Part shown: piece by piece, positions 30,202 to 39,302 of the stretch
Numbering within the stretch: position 1 is the first letter of the stretch
How the letters are laid out: every line of letters starts with the position of its first letter
Assembly: GCA_016703335.1 (NCBI GenBank)
Contig: JADJCG010000001.1
Span: 372,001 to 436,000 of the forward strand
Length of the DNA: 64,000 nt
Reading direction: 5' to 3'
From: Caulobacteraceae bacterium
GTDB lineage: Bacteria; Pseudomonadota; Alphaproteobacteria; Caulobacterales; Aquidulcibacteraceae
The notes under the pieces: model-generated
The model's database searches: none
Seen by the model: the letters and a program-made list of their open reading frames with translations, nothing else
Told to the model about the DNA's origin: nothing
Position numbers and translations under genes: made by a program

Positions 30202-31094
30202 GTGACATCACCGATGACTGGGGATCGGTCGCGCTATCAAGAGCCGGGCACGCTCGGTGCTGCGACTCTGCGATCGCGCCGGCCGCCGTCTAAGTCGTTG
30301 GCGCTTGGGCGTTTGCGGCGCGGCGTGCGCCGGCAATGGCTTCTGTTCGTCCTGATCGCGCTGATTATCGCCACCGGCGGCGTTGCTTATGATCTGAGCG
30401 GCGGCGTGAAGCCGCTGAGCGCATTGTTGTTCTGGGCGCCCGTCGGCATTGGCGTCGGATTGACGGCCGCAGTGCTCCGCGAACTGGCGCGCAACACCAT
30501 CACCTCACTCTCGAGCTTCGGCAAGAACCGCGATTACGCTATTCTCGGCGCAGCGCCCGAACTTACCGAACGCGCCGTGCGGCAACTGCCGCCGGACAAG
30601 CGCACACCGCTAGGCTGCCTCGCCTTCCAACCCGCTTCGCCATTCGCCACCGCCTTCCGCGACCTCCAAAACGCGATCAACAAGGATGGCGTCGTCGCCT
30701 TCGCCGGCGCGCTGCCGAATGAAGGCGCGACAACGGCCGCTCTCTGCACCGCGATCGCCGCCTCCCAACAGGGTCGCACCGTCGTCGTAATCGATTGCGA
30801 CCTGCGCCGCCGCTCACTTACGCGCGGCCTTGGCTTCGATCCGGACGAAGGCTTGGTCGACGCCTGCGAGCAGCCGAACCAATGGCAGAACTTCGTCGGC
30901 GAAGAGGACGAAACTGGCCTGCACTTCATCCCCGCCTCGCGAGCGCGCGGCCCGTGGCGCAACCTCGCCTCCGCGCCCGGCTCGTGCGGCGCGCCTTGGC
31001 GGCGCTACAGCGTCGTCCGCGCGGCGGCGAAACCGCCGTCTACGTCAATCGCGTTCCACCGGAATACCGCTTCGGTCGTTTGCGGGGGGACTGA
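30202..31094 (+). CDS. Degenerate BY-kinase/ParA-like protein, P-loop lysine missing
   Basis: Two membrane helices (about 45-65 and 72-95) precede a cytoplasmic domain of tyrosine-kinase type. The Walker A sequence reads GALPNEGATT: the catalytic lysine of PNEGKTT is Ala176 (codon GCG at 30727). Walker A' VVVIDCDLRRR is intact. The frame shifts near 30970; the most protein-like end (GGETAVYVNRVPPEYRFGRLRGD) lies in the frame ending at 31094, where it overlaps the convergent Hsp70-like gene by 50 bases. No Walker B segment or Tyr-rich tail is visible, so it probably does not hydrolyse ATP. Confidence 0.7.
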
Positions 31095-32424
31095 TCCCGC
31101 TCCGCGCCGCCAGCATGCTGTCCGGCGCCAAGGCCCCACCGATAGCAATCGCGAGCTGCGCGAACACCGGCGCCAGATTGCCTCTGAACTCACGCGCATG
31201 CGCCCAATCCGGCGTCGCTGGGCGTGGGATCACGCGCGGCCGCGTAGATTCCATCTTCCGGCGGATCAGCGCTTGAATGAACGGCGTCGATGCGCCCCCG
31301 CCAACCGCAATCGCCTGCACGTCCGAGCGCCCACGCGCACGTGCGTCATCGCGCACAACCGCCAGCGCGTGATCGTACGCTTGGCGCAAGCTCTTCTCGA
31401 ACTCACGGAAGTCCTCGTCCTTCTCCATGTCACGGAAGGATAGCGTAATGCTTCGGCCCTGATTGCGCAGTGTGGCGCGGCCGTCGGCCATGACGGCTTC
31501 CTTGATGTCGCCCATCTGACGCATCAGCACCGACCAGAGCTCCGTGCGCTCATCCTGGCGCTTGGCCCACTTGGCTGACTCCAGCACCCGATTAGCGATG
31601 ACCCGGTCGATGAAATCGCCCGCTTGCTTCAGCGTTACACGCGCCTCGGGCAATTCGATCGTACGCGGCCCAAGCCGCGCCAACGCAGCAATGTCCGTCG
31701 TGCCCGCGCCCATATCGACCACGATCATGTGCGAGCCGGAGCCCTCGAGCCCAACCGATGTATAGGCAGCCGCCGCCGTCGCTTCGAAGATGAGGCCCAT
31801 CTCAAGCGCTTCGGCCCGCTCCATCGCCTTCGGCAGCGCTTCGCTGATCGCACGCAGCGAAAGGCCATCGGGCGAGAGGAGGCGCTTACCAACGGCAGTG
31901 CGGAACGCCTCTGCCTCTCCAAACAGCCGCACAATCACATCGTGCATGCCGGCGCTGTCGCCGCTGCGCCAAGCGGGAGCAGCATAGCGGCGACTGAACG
32001 TGCCGCCCTGCGCCAGGATCGGATCCGCCGTGATCGCGCGTTCGATCGAGGCCAGCAGATAAGCCAGATAAAGCACGATCAGATCGCGCATCTGAAAGAC
32101 GCGATGCGGATCGATGGTCGCTGGCGCGTTGGTATTGAGTGCGCGGTCCAGATCGCTGACGCTCAGCAGCGTTTTGAAGGAGCGCAACGCCGCGCGTTTG
32201 TTGTCGGCTTGCGCGTCCGCTTCATTCAGCGCAGCGCGCCCGAATAGCACCCGGTCCTCATCGACGAACACCGCGCTATCGAGCAGAAACGTGTTCTGCC
32301 CATCGGCGCTCAGCATGAGCGGACGCACGGAAGCTGGATCAAAGCGCGACCACGCCCCCGTCGGCGCCACGGCCGCCTTCGAATACGCCGTGCCGAAGTC
32401 GATACAGAGCGTCCAATCGCTCAT
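31045..32424 (-). CDS. Hsp70/actin-fold ATPase, non-canonical DnaK-like
   Basis: Nucleotide-binding domain only: phosphate-1 motif CIDFGTAYSKAAV at the N-terminus, phosphate-2 motif IVVDMGAGTTDIA near residue 230 and the adenosine motif AIAVGGGASTPFIQAL near 395. There is no substrate-binding domain of DnaK type; at 459 residues it ends after the ATPase lobes plus a short tail. It is cotranscribed with the small charged protein upstream (ATGA overlap). Its place inside a polysaccharide locus is unusual; the client is unknown. Confidence 0.85.
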   Translation of the reverse strand: MSDWTLCIDFGTAYSKAAVAPTGAWSRFDPASVRPLMLSADGQNTFLLDSAVFVDEDRVLFGRAALNEADAQADNKRAALRSFKTLLSVSDLDRALNTNAPATIDPHRVFQMRDLIVLYLAYLLASIERAITADPILAQGGTFSRRYAAPAWRSGDSAGMHDVIVRLFGEAEAFRTAVGKRLLSPDGLSLRAISEALPKAMERAEALEMGLIFEATAAAAYTSVGLEGSGSHMIVVDMGAGTTDIAALARLGPRTIELPEARVTLKQAGDFIDRVIANRVLESAKWAKRQDERTELWSVLMRQMGDIKEAVMADGRATLRNQGRSITLSFRDMEKDEDFREFEKSLRQAYDHALAVVRDDARARGRSDVQAIAVGGGASTPFIQALIRRKMESTRPRVIPRPATPDWAHAREFRGNLAPVFAQLAIAIGGALAPDSMLAARSGISPPANDRSGIPVERD

Positions 32425-32837
32425 GAGCGCTTATTCCGATCCACGGGCGCGACACGCGGCTTGGCCAGCATTTCGCCTCCTCGCGTCACACCGCGGGCCT
32501 GGATACGGACAGTCTTCGGCGTTTTCGCGACAGCAGCGTTGAGGTCGTAGGCTTCGGCGTCGAAGTCGACTTCTTCGTCCAGCTCGCCAACCCGTGCGAG
32601 CCCCCGTTTGCGACCGGCGCGCGACAATGCCTGCCCCAAACGCGCCATCGCGTCTTTGCGAGCGGCCTTGCCGTCGGCGGTGTCGGCTTCGTCGAAGTCC
32701 GCCAACGCTTGCGCTAGCGCCGCGTCAGCTTCGCTCCAAGCCGCTTCGGCCAAAGCGTCAGTCAGTGAAACGCCCTGCGCCGCGCGTTTCCGCGCGGCGC
32801 TTTTTTTGGACTTGGACTTCTTATCCCCCGCGGACAT
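32421..32837 (-). CDS. Small charged hypothetical protein, partner gene of the Hsp70-like ATPase
   Basis: 138 residues: a lysine-rich start (KKSKSKKSAARKRAAQG), an Ala/Glu/Asp-rich helix (LAEAAWSEADAALAQALADFDEADTA is the core) and a basic tail. No membrane segment or signal. No family recognised. The stop overlaps the start of the Hsp70-like gene, which suggests the two products act together. Confidence 0.65.
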   Translation of the reverse strand: MSAGDKKSKSKKSAARKRAAQGVSLTDALAEAAWSEADAALAQALADFDEADTADGKAARKDAMARLGQALSRAGRKRGLARVGELDEEVDFDAEAYDLNAAVAKTPKTVRIQARGVTRGGEMLAKPRVAPVDRNKRS

Positions 32838-32873
32838 CGTTCAAGCTCACGCCCAACGACGCCCGCGCACTGC

Positions 32874-34103
32874 TTACAAACGCAGCGTCAGGCCAAGCGT
32901 CGCCTGGTTGACCTCGTAGTCGCGGTACGCCGGGGAATCAACTTCGTCGTGCTCGTAGCGGAAGCGCACGACGGCGTTGCGGTTGAGCATGTAGTCAGCG
33001 CCCAATTCCCACTCGTTGTAATCGTCCTCGCGGGCGATCGTCTCGTAGTCGCGGTTGCCGAAGCGCGCCGCACCCGTGAGGATGACGTTACGCAACAGCT
33101 CGTGATCGACACGGACACCGTATTCTTCGGTGACGTAAGGCTCGCCCGAGAACGCGCCGATTTGGTCGTCAGCGTCGCGGCGTGCGGTCAGCGTAACTGT
33201 GGTCAGCTGCGTCACATACCACTCGACATTGCCTTCAACGGCGACGCCATCGAACGTGCCGGCAACGCCAGCATAGTCACGCTCGAATTGGCCAACTTGG
33301 ATCTCGCCGCGCATCAGATCACTGTTGAGCGACAGGCCGACCATGTAAGCTTGGCCGTCCGAGTTGAATTGCGGTGAGTTGTTGTAATCGCGCTCATCGA
33401 CCGTGGCCGAAAGCAACAGGCCAATGCGCGGGCTGAGTTCAGCTTCGATGCGGCCGCGAAGAGCGCTCTCTTCGTTGTCGCGGAACGACTGGACGCCGTC
33501 ATAATCGTAATCGCTGTTCGTCGCGTCGAGGCTCACGTTGAAGCGCGCGAAGCGATGCGAGATGCCGACGCCGGTATCCATGCGGTCGTACTCAACCGGG
33601 TCGCCGATGAACGGTGAGTCCGGATCGGTACGCGGCGAGACTTCGTGCGACGAGCGGGCCGAGCCGCGGATCGCCGTGTTCTGACCGATGTCGAAGCGGC
33701 CGGTAGCGCGCACATAGTGCGTGTCGGCATCTTCGTTCGAGAAATCCTCATGGCTGAGGAAGCGCGCGCCAGCGTCGAACGCAACGGCATGGCGTGACCA
33801 ATCAGACGACAGCGCCACGTTCGGCGAGACGCCGTAATAGATGTCATCAACATCGCTCGGCGCGCCGTCGGGAGCTGCGAACAAGTTGTCCGTGCTGGTG
33901 ACTGCCAGATCGAGCGAAGCGTTCAGGTTGAACGAACCGAGGCGACGGCCCTGAGCATCATACTCGGGACGATCGCGGTCACGCACCGAAACGCTCTCCT
34001 CGCGCGCGGTGCTTTGAGTTTGTTGAGTCTGAGCGGCCGCGTGAACGGGCGCCAGGATGATGAGCGACGCTGCGAACAGCGAAGCAAATGGATTGATACG
34101 CAA
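32874..34103 (-). CDS. Outer-membrane beta-barrel protein of polysaccharide loci
   Basis: Start chosen at TTG 34103, preceded by GGGGGAAG, giving a proper signal peptide (FASLFAASLIILAPVHAAAQ). The mature protein is built of alternating amphipathic strands with many Asp/Asn/Tyr turns and ends in a Phe/Leu-type barrel terminus (NQATLGLTLRL). This is the outer-membrane barrel family often found beside Wza/Wzc genes; a role in exopolysaccharide passage or anchoring is inferred from context. An upstream in-frame ATG (34367) would add 88 non-homologous residues. Confidence 0.85.
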   Translation of the reverse strand: MRINPFASLFAASLIILAPVHAAAQTQQTQSTAREESVSVRDRDRPEYDAQGRRLGSFNLNASLDLAVTSTDNLFAAPDGAPSDVDDIYYGVSPNVALSSDWSRHAVAFDAGARFLSHEDFSNEDADTHYVRATGRFDIGQNTAIRGSARSSHEVSPRTDPDSPFIGDPVEYDRMDTGVGISHRFARFNVSLDATNSDYDYDGVQSFRDNEESALRGRIEAELSPRIGLLLSATVDERDYNNSPQFNSDGQAYMVGLSLNSDLMRGEIQVGQFERDYAGVAGTFDGVAVEGNVEWYVTQLTTVTLTARRDADDQIGAFSGEPYVTEEYGVRVDHELLRNVILTGAARFGNRDYETIAREDDYNEWELGADYMLNRNAVVRFRYEHDEVDSPAYRDYEVNQATLGLTLRL

Positions 34104-34395
34104 AGCTTCCCCCAAGCCGCCAGGCACACCTGGAAATCCAGATGATAAGAGTGAACGGCTCAGGATTTGGCGCCGATGGCCCAGATCGCAACGCATTGCG
34201 CTCCCAGCGGGAATTTGCGCTGTGGATTGATTAACGCGGTCGGTACGGGCGTTCATTTTCGCGGCTCCCCTGGCGCCGCGCGAAGCACGGCGTGCGCGGG
34301 AGCTTGGCGGAGCGTGGTTAACCGAGTGCAACCGCAGCGCGTGTAACCGCGGCACAAAAATCCGCAAATTTCAGAGGCTTCGTTAACGCAGTGGG

Positions 34396-35745
34396 TTATG
34401 CCGCCGGCGCCGCGCCTTCCGGCTTCTTGTTGTACGCGCGATAGACCATCTCCGACGGCGGACCGACGAGGAATTTCTCCGCACCGTCGCTCAGCGCGCG
34501 GGCATAGACTTCCATCGCGCCATCGAACGCTTCGATGGTCTGGTCGATGTCAGAATCCTTGTGGGCATAGGAGACCACGATCGACGGGGCGATGACGCCG
34601 CGCTTGATCAGCTCCTGCAGCAGAACGCAACGGTAAGCTTGGCTCGGCTTCCTGTCCGGACCAGTCGTCCCAAACACTGCATTCGACGGCATGCCCATGA
34701 CACTGATGTGCTCATGGACGCCGCGAGCACGGGCCGCCTGCTCGATGCCCGTCATCAACCGCTTACCGGCGCGAACCATATGCTCGATCACCGGCTCGTT
34801 CTTGTAGACATCCATGGTCGCCATCATCGCGGCCAAACCATGCGTCTCGCCGCCATGCGTCGTCGACATCAGAAACACGCGTGGCTTGTCCCACTGCTCC
34901 AGATCGCCCAGCCGCATGAATTCGCGCTTGCCAGCTAGAGCCGACACCGAAAAGCCGTTGGCAATCGCCTTGCCCCAGGTCGAGAGATCCGGGTCGATGT
35001 CGTACATGTGCTGCGCGCCGTAATTGTGCAGGCGGAAGCCGGAAATCATCTCGTCCAGGATGAAGAGCGCGCCGTCCTCGTGCGCGAGGCGCTTCAGCTC
35101 GTGGAGGAAATTGTCCTTCGGATCGTTGCCGCGCGTCGGCTCGAGAATGAAGCCCGCGATCTGCTTAGGGTACTTCGCCAGCAGCGCTTTGACGCTTTCG
35201 ATGTCGTTGTACTTGAACTTCACCGTGAGATCGGTGACTGCCTGCGGCACGCCGCCATTGATCGGCGTGGTGCCGATGAACCAATCATCGACCGCAAAAA
35301 ATGGGTGATCGCCGCAGATCGCAATGATGTCGCGGCCGGTATAGGCGCGCGCAATTTTCACCGCACCCGATGTCGCGTCCGAGCCGTCCTTCGAGAACTT
35401 CACCATCTCGGCGTTCGGGATCATCGAGAGGAACTTCTCCGCCGCCGCGACTTCAATCGCCGCCGGGCGCGTGAAGTTCACGCCGTTCTCCAGCTCCGCT
35501 CGCACCGCAGCGAGCACCGGCTCGTAAGCGTGACCGAGCGTGACCGCGCGGTTGCCCATGCCGTACTCGATGTACTCGTTGCCGTCGGCGTCCCAAGCGC
35601 GGCAGCCCTTGCCGCGCACGATGTGCCCAGGCGCCAGCAGCGGATACTGGTCATCGCCCTTGGCGTAGGTATGCGCACCACCGGGGATCAAGCGCTGACC
35701 CTTTGCGCGCAGCACGTTGGATTTTTCAAAGCCGGCGTGAGCCAT
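34396..35745 (-). CDS. Glutamate-1-semialdehyde aminomutase-like class III aminotransferase
   Basis: PLP enzyme related to HemL: GGAHTYAKGDDQYP at the N-terminus, SKDGSDATSGAVKIAR binding the cofactor phosphate, ILDEMISGFR with the PLP Asp, and the Schiff-base Lys in STWGKAIANG. Members in polysaccharide clusters transaminate nucleotide-linked or free sugars. It is followed by a PIG-L deacetylase and a sugar-1-phosphate nucleotidyltransferase in one minus-strand run, which supports a sugar-modification role rather than haem synthesis. Confidence 0.85.
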   Translation of the reverse strand: MAHAGFEKSNVLRAKGQRLIPGGAHTYAKGDDQYPLLAPGHIVRGKGCRAWDADGNEYIEYGMGNRAVTLGHAYEPVLAAVRAELENGVNFTRPAAIEVAAAEKFLSMIPNAEMVKFSKDGSDATSGAVKIARAYTGRDIIAICGDHPFFAVDDWFIGTTPINGGVPQAVTDLTVKFKYNDIESVKALLAKYPKQIAGFILEPTRGNDPKDNFLHELKRLAHEDGALFILDEMISGFRLHNYGAQHMYDIDPDLSTWGKAIANGFSVSALAGKREFMRLGDLEQWDKPRVFLMSTTHGGETHGLAAMMATMDVYKNEPVIEHMVRAGKRLMTGIEQAARARGVHEHISVMGMPSNAVFGTTGPDRKPSQAYRCVLLQELIKRGVIAPSIVVSYAHKDSDIDQTIEAFDGAMEVYARALSDGAEKFLVGPPSEMVYRAYNKKPEGAAPAA

Positions 35746-35757
35746 CGTCGTCCGTCC

Positions 35758-36405
35758 CTATTTCAATAGCAGTTTGCGCGCGAAAAACGCTTCAGCGTAA
35801 CGCTCGCGGCACTCAACGCCGCGCAGGCGCGCTAAGCCACGGAACGTCTCATCGTCAAACCACGCCTTGGAGCGTTGCGTGCCGAAGTGCTTGTGCAGCA
35901 GCTCAATCTTGCGCGCGAGCACCTCTTCGCTCAGCGGCACATAGATGTTCGGCTGACCAAGATCGCCATCCCATTTCGGAATCTCGTATTCGAGGATCAG
36001 ATGATCGCGGAACGTATTCCACGCCAACTCGCACACCACACGGTGATCTTGGTGCGCGTCATTACGTTGATGGCAGAGCACAACGTCCGGCTTTTCCAGA
36101 CGCTTCAGCCCCTCAACCCAATCCTTCACCGCTGTGCGTTCGGCAGGAAAGTAGCCATCGCGAAACTCACCGAGATGAATCTCAGCCTGCTTAGCGCCAG
36201 CCAGAAATTCCATCGCGCTCGCACGCGCTTCATCAGCGCGTTCGCCCGGAGCCGAGAGCGCGCACCAATCGACCGACACCTCAGCGCCGGAAGCGAGCCA
36301 CGATAGGATCGCACCGCCAGCGCCAATTTCGATGTCATCCGAATGCGCGCCGAGCGCCAATACGCGCAGCGTCTTGCCCGGCCGTGCGAGGTCGAGCGCC
36401 AGCAT
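35758..36405 (-). CDS. PIG-L/LmbE-family deacetylase
   Basis: Zinc-dependent N-deacetylase fold. Metal motifs are AHSDDIE (family AHPDDE, here Ser for Pro) near residue 20 and HQDHRVV near 115. 215 residues. Family members deacetylate GlcNAc-type sugars. It lies between the aminotransferase and the nucleotidyltransferase (2-12 base gaps), consistent with modification of one sugar precursor. Confidence 0.88.
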   Translation of the reverse strand: MLALDLARPGKTLRVLALGAHSDDIEIGAGGAILSWLASGAEVSVDWCALSAPGERADEARASAMEFLAGAKQAEIHLGEFRDGYFPAERTAVKDWVEGLKRLEKPDVVLCHQRNDAHQDHRVVCELAWNTFRDHLILEYEIPKWDGDLGQPNIYVPLSEEVLARKIELLHKHFGTQRSKAWFDDETFRGLARLRGVECRERYAEAFFARKLLLK

Positions 36406-36406
36406 C

Positions 36407-37195
36407 TTAGGCTTTCGGCTTCTTGCCGTTGCCGTTGACCTTCCAGGGCATCTCGCCCTTCTCCATCATCTCTTCCAGCACTTGGCGGTCACGCAGCGTG
36501 TCCATCGAGCGCCAGAAGCCAGTATGACGATAGGCCATCAGCTTGTTCTCTTTGATCAGGCGCGCGAACGGCTCGACCACCAGTTCTTCGCCGTCGCTCA
36601 TATAATCGAAGATCTCCGGCTTCAGCAGGAAGAAGCCGCCATTGATCCAAATTTCTGAGCGATCCGACGTGATAAACGCGTTGACCTTTCCGTCCGCCGC
36701 GATGTCCGCGAGGTGATAGGTCACCGGGGGGTGCACGGCGAGGAAGCAGGCGATCTTGTCGCTGGCTTTGAACTTCGCGATCATGTCGTCGAGGTTCACG
36801 TCCGAGAGGCCGTCGCTGTAATTGGCGCAAAACATCTCTTCGTTCTTCACGTGATCGCGCACGGCCCACAAGCGGCTGCCGATATTGCGCCACACGCCGG
36901 TATCGATCATCGCCACGCGCCAATCTTCTTCGCGCGGGCCCAAGAGCTCAACTTTGGAGCCCTCGACGATGACATCGCCATAGGTCTGGGTTTTGTAGTT
37001 AAGGAAGAAGTCCTTGACCGTGTTGGCCTTGTAGCCGAGGCAGAGCACGAAATCCTTGTGCCCGTACTGGCTGTAGTATTGCATCACGTGCCACAGGATC
37101 GGCTGGTTGCCGATCGGGATCATCGGCTTTGGCACACTTTCGGAATACTCGCGGATGCGCGTACCGAGACCGCCGCAGAATAGAACGACTTTCAT
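36407..37195 (-). CDS. Sugar-1-phosphate nucleotidyltransferase (glucose-1-phosphate cytidylyltransferase-like)
   Basis: Nucleotidyltransferase fold with the signature FCGGLGTRIREYSESVPKPM and the RfbF-type landmarks GNQPILWHVMQYYSQYGHKDF, YSDGLSDV, INGGFFLLKPEIFDY and GFWRSMDTLRDRQ. Likely makes CDP-glucose or a related activated sugar. No CDP-glucose dehydratase is in the window, so the pathway is either completed elsewhere or different. First gene of the three-gene sugar operon. Confidence 0.9.
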   Translation of the reverse strand: MKVVLFCGGLGTRIREYSESVPKPMIPIGNQPILWHVMQYYSQYGHKDFVLCLGYKANTVKDFFLNYKTQTYGDVIVEGSKVELLGPREEDWRVAMIDTGVWRNIGSRLWAVRDHVKNEEMFCANYSDGLSDVNLDDMIAKFKASDKIACFLAVHPPVTYHLADIAADGKVNAFITSDRSEIWINGGFFLLKPEIFDYMSDGEELVVEPFARLIKENKLMAYRHTGFWRSMDTLRDRQVLEEMMEKGEMPWKVNGNGKKPKA

Positions 37196-37502
37196 GACCC
37201 CAACTCACCGGGCTGGACGCGCTTCTCGCGCCAGCCGTTAAGGCTGCAACACCCATGCCGTAGAGCGCTGTTACGCGCACCAATTTCCGGCGGCGTCAAC
37301 AAGCTCGTCCAATTGGCGGAAAACACATGCAGTTGGGCGTTTAACTTGACAAAACACCGGCTCTAACGGCATCTGAAAAATCCCGATAAAATTTGGAAGT
37401 CACCACCGGCGCGTGAGCAGCCGTGGACGCAAATCGTGCGGCCCGGAACGTGCTTTACGCGCTTGTGAACGGCAAAACCGTCGCGATTTAGGAAAGCTCT
37501 CC
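37196..37502. promoter_or_regulatory. Divergent intergenic region of the sugar operon and aminopeptidase gene
   Basis: About 300 bases with no gene. It must hold the promoters of both neighbours. A TTGACA at 37346-37351 faces the aminopeptidase but the hexamer 17 bases later is poor. An A-rich stretch follows at 37374-37390. Nothing else recognised. Confidence 0.4.
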
Positions 37503-38831
37503 ATGCCCGTCATTCGTGAGTCAGTGGTCAACCAACTCTACAAGCCGGGCATCGGCCAAGAGCTTTGGGACTTCGCCAACACGCTCTACCCGATCTGCCG
37601 CTCGATTTCTGGCAACGGCGTCCGCGAGACGCTCGGCCACATCAAGTCGAAGATCGACCTGCAGATCCACGAAGTGCCGTCAGGCACGCAGGCGTTCGAT
37701 TGGACCATCGCGCCGGAATGGAACGTCCGCGACGCCTGGATCAAGGATCCGCAAGGCAACAAGATCATCGACTTCAAGAAGCACAATCTGCACGTCTTGA
37801 ACTATTCCGGCCCGATCAACGGCAAGTTCCAACTGGCGGACCTCAAGAAGCACATCTTCACGATGCCGGATCAGCCCGACCTGATCCCGTATCGGACCAG
37901 CTATTACAACATCAACTGGGGCTTCTGCATGAGCCACGACCAGCTGATGAGCCTGCCGGACGGCGAGTACGAGGCGTTCATCGACGCCGACCACAACCCG
38001 AACGGCTCGCTGACCTACGGCGAATACTTCCTCCAAGGTGAGAGCGACGAGATCTTCCTGTTCTCAGCCCATTGCTGCCACCCCTCGCTCGCCAACGACA
38101 ATTGCTCGGGCATGAGCGTCAATACGCACCTGGCGCAGGCTCTGGCCTCGCTCCAAGGCAAGACGCGCTACTCGTACCAGTTCATCTTCGCGCCGGGCAC
38201 GATCGGCTCGATCACCTGGCTCAGCCGCAACGAAGACAAGATCAAGCGCATCAAGAACGGCCTGATCCTCTCGTGCGTCGGCGACCCGGGCGGACCGACC
38301 TACAAGCGCAGCCAAGCCGGCGACGCGATCGTCGATCGCGCTGTCGAAAAGATCCTGCGCGACGAAGAAGCCAACCCGAACATCGTCGACTTCTGGCCCT
38401 ATGGCTACGACGAGCGCCAATACAACTCGCCGGCGTTCCGTCTGAACGTTGGCCTGCTGCTCCGTTCGCGCTTCGGCCTCTTCCCGGAATACCATACGTC
38501 AGCCGACAACATGGACTTCCTGAAGCCGGACGCGCTCGAGAAGTCCTACAAGAATACGCTGCAGATCATCGACATCCTCGAGAACGAGTACAAGACGGTG
38601 AACCTGGCGCCGCACGGCGAGCCGAACCTCGGCAAGCGCGGCCTCTACGGCGCCATCGGCGGCGACAAAAAAGCCTACGACGCCAACCTGCCAGTGTTCT
38701 GGATGCTGAACCAATCCGACGGCGAGCATTCGCTGCTCGACATCGCCCAACGCGCCAAGCTCCCCTACGAACGCATCCACGATGCGGCGAAGGTGCTGAG
38801 CGAAAACGGCCTGCTCGAAGTCAAAGGTTAA
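37503..38831 (+). CDS. DUF4910-type zinc aminopeptidase-like protein
   Basis: M28-related aminopeptidase of the kind found in surface-polysaccharide loci. Start at the ATG at 37503, with GGAAAG upstream. Zinc-site segments are FSAHCCHPSLANDNCSGM and EYHTSADNMDFL; GKRGLYGAIGGDK and a C-terminal winged-helix-like segment (LPVFWMLNQSDGEHSLLDIA) complete the family pattern. 442 residues. Proposed substrates include amino-acyl or amide groups on sugars, but this is not established. Confidence 0.85.
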   Translation: MPVIRESVVNQLYKPGIGQELWDFANTLYPICRSISGNGVRETLGHIKSKIDLQIHEVPSGTQAFDWTIAPEWNVRDAWIKDPQGNKIIDFKKHNLHVLNYSGPINGKFQLADLKKHIFTMPDQPDLIPYRTSYYNINWGFCMSHDQLMSLPDGEYEAFIDADHNPNGSLTYGEYFLQGESDEIFLFSAHCCHPSLANDNCSGMSVNTHLAQALASLQGKTRYSYQFIFAPGTIGSITWLSRNEDKIKRIKNGLILSCVGDPGGPTYKRSQAGDAIVDRAVEKILRDEEANPNIVDFWPYGYDERQYNSPAFRLNVGLLLRSRFGLFPEYHTSADNMDFLKPDALEKSYKNTLQIIDILENEYKTVNLAPHGEPNLGKRGLYGAIGGDKKAYDANLPVFWMLNQSDGEHSLLDIAQRAKLPYERIHDAAKVLSENGLLEVKG

Positions 38832-38854
38832 ACGCTACAAAGGCGTGGGGAACG

Positions 38855-38888
38855 AGGGCCGCGGCGCTAGATGGCGTCGCGGCCCTTT
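38855..38888 (+). terminator. Intrinsic terminator after the aminopeptidase gene
   Basis: Thirteen-base-pair stem with one G.T pair (arms 38855-38867 and 38874-38886) and a six-base loop, followed by a short T run. It also lies at the 3' end of the minus-strand reading frame at 38892. Confidence 0.8.
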
Positions 38889-38891
38889 CGT

Positions 38892-39137
38892 TTAGTGCAG
38901 CCGATATTCGATCCAGTACGCATCGGCGCCACCCGCGCTCGCTTCCGCGCGCCGCGCAGAGAACAGCAAATGCGACGGCTGCGACCAGTCGATCTCCGCG
39001 CCAAGCGTATCCGAGTTCGATAAGTTGACGGCGAGGCTAAGCACCGTCCCGCCGTCATACGCGCCGCCCTGCGTCGTCGCGACAAACAGATCGATGCGAT
39101 CCACGTTGAGATCTGGAGCCCGCGCGAACACAATCAT
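38892..39137 (-). CDS. Hypothetical fragment, possibly the 3' part of a frame-broken gene
   Basis: 81 codons of good coding character (VDRIDLFVATTQGGAYDGG, EIDWSQPSHLLFSARRAEA). Protein-like sequence continues upstream in another frame (LPVRRAEDAVRSIVQDVSRPPAW, about 39140-39240), so the real gene may begin near 39250. It resembles the end of a beta-propeller-like or secreted sensor protein only loosely. No family assigned. Confidence 0.4.
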   Translation of the reverse strand: MIVFARAPDLNVDRIDLFVATTQGGAYDGGTVLSLAVNLSNSDTLGAEIDWSQPSHLLFSARRAEASAGGADAYWIEYRLH

Positions 39138-39302
39138 CTCGCCGCATGACCCTCTCCTCTTCGCGCCGCACCCACGCCGGGGGTCGGCTCACGTCTTGGA
39201 CGATGCTGCGAACTGCATCTTCGGCGCGACGAACGGGCAAGGCGGCTAAATTCGCGGAGATGTGATTGGCGCACACGAACGCGCTGCAGCTTTGCTCAAA
39301 GC

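Noticed and set aside
34200..34395. CtrA-type TTAA motifs near 34226-34390
   Set aside because: TTAAC words are present but I could not find a proper TTAA-N7-TTAA pair.
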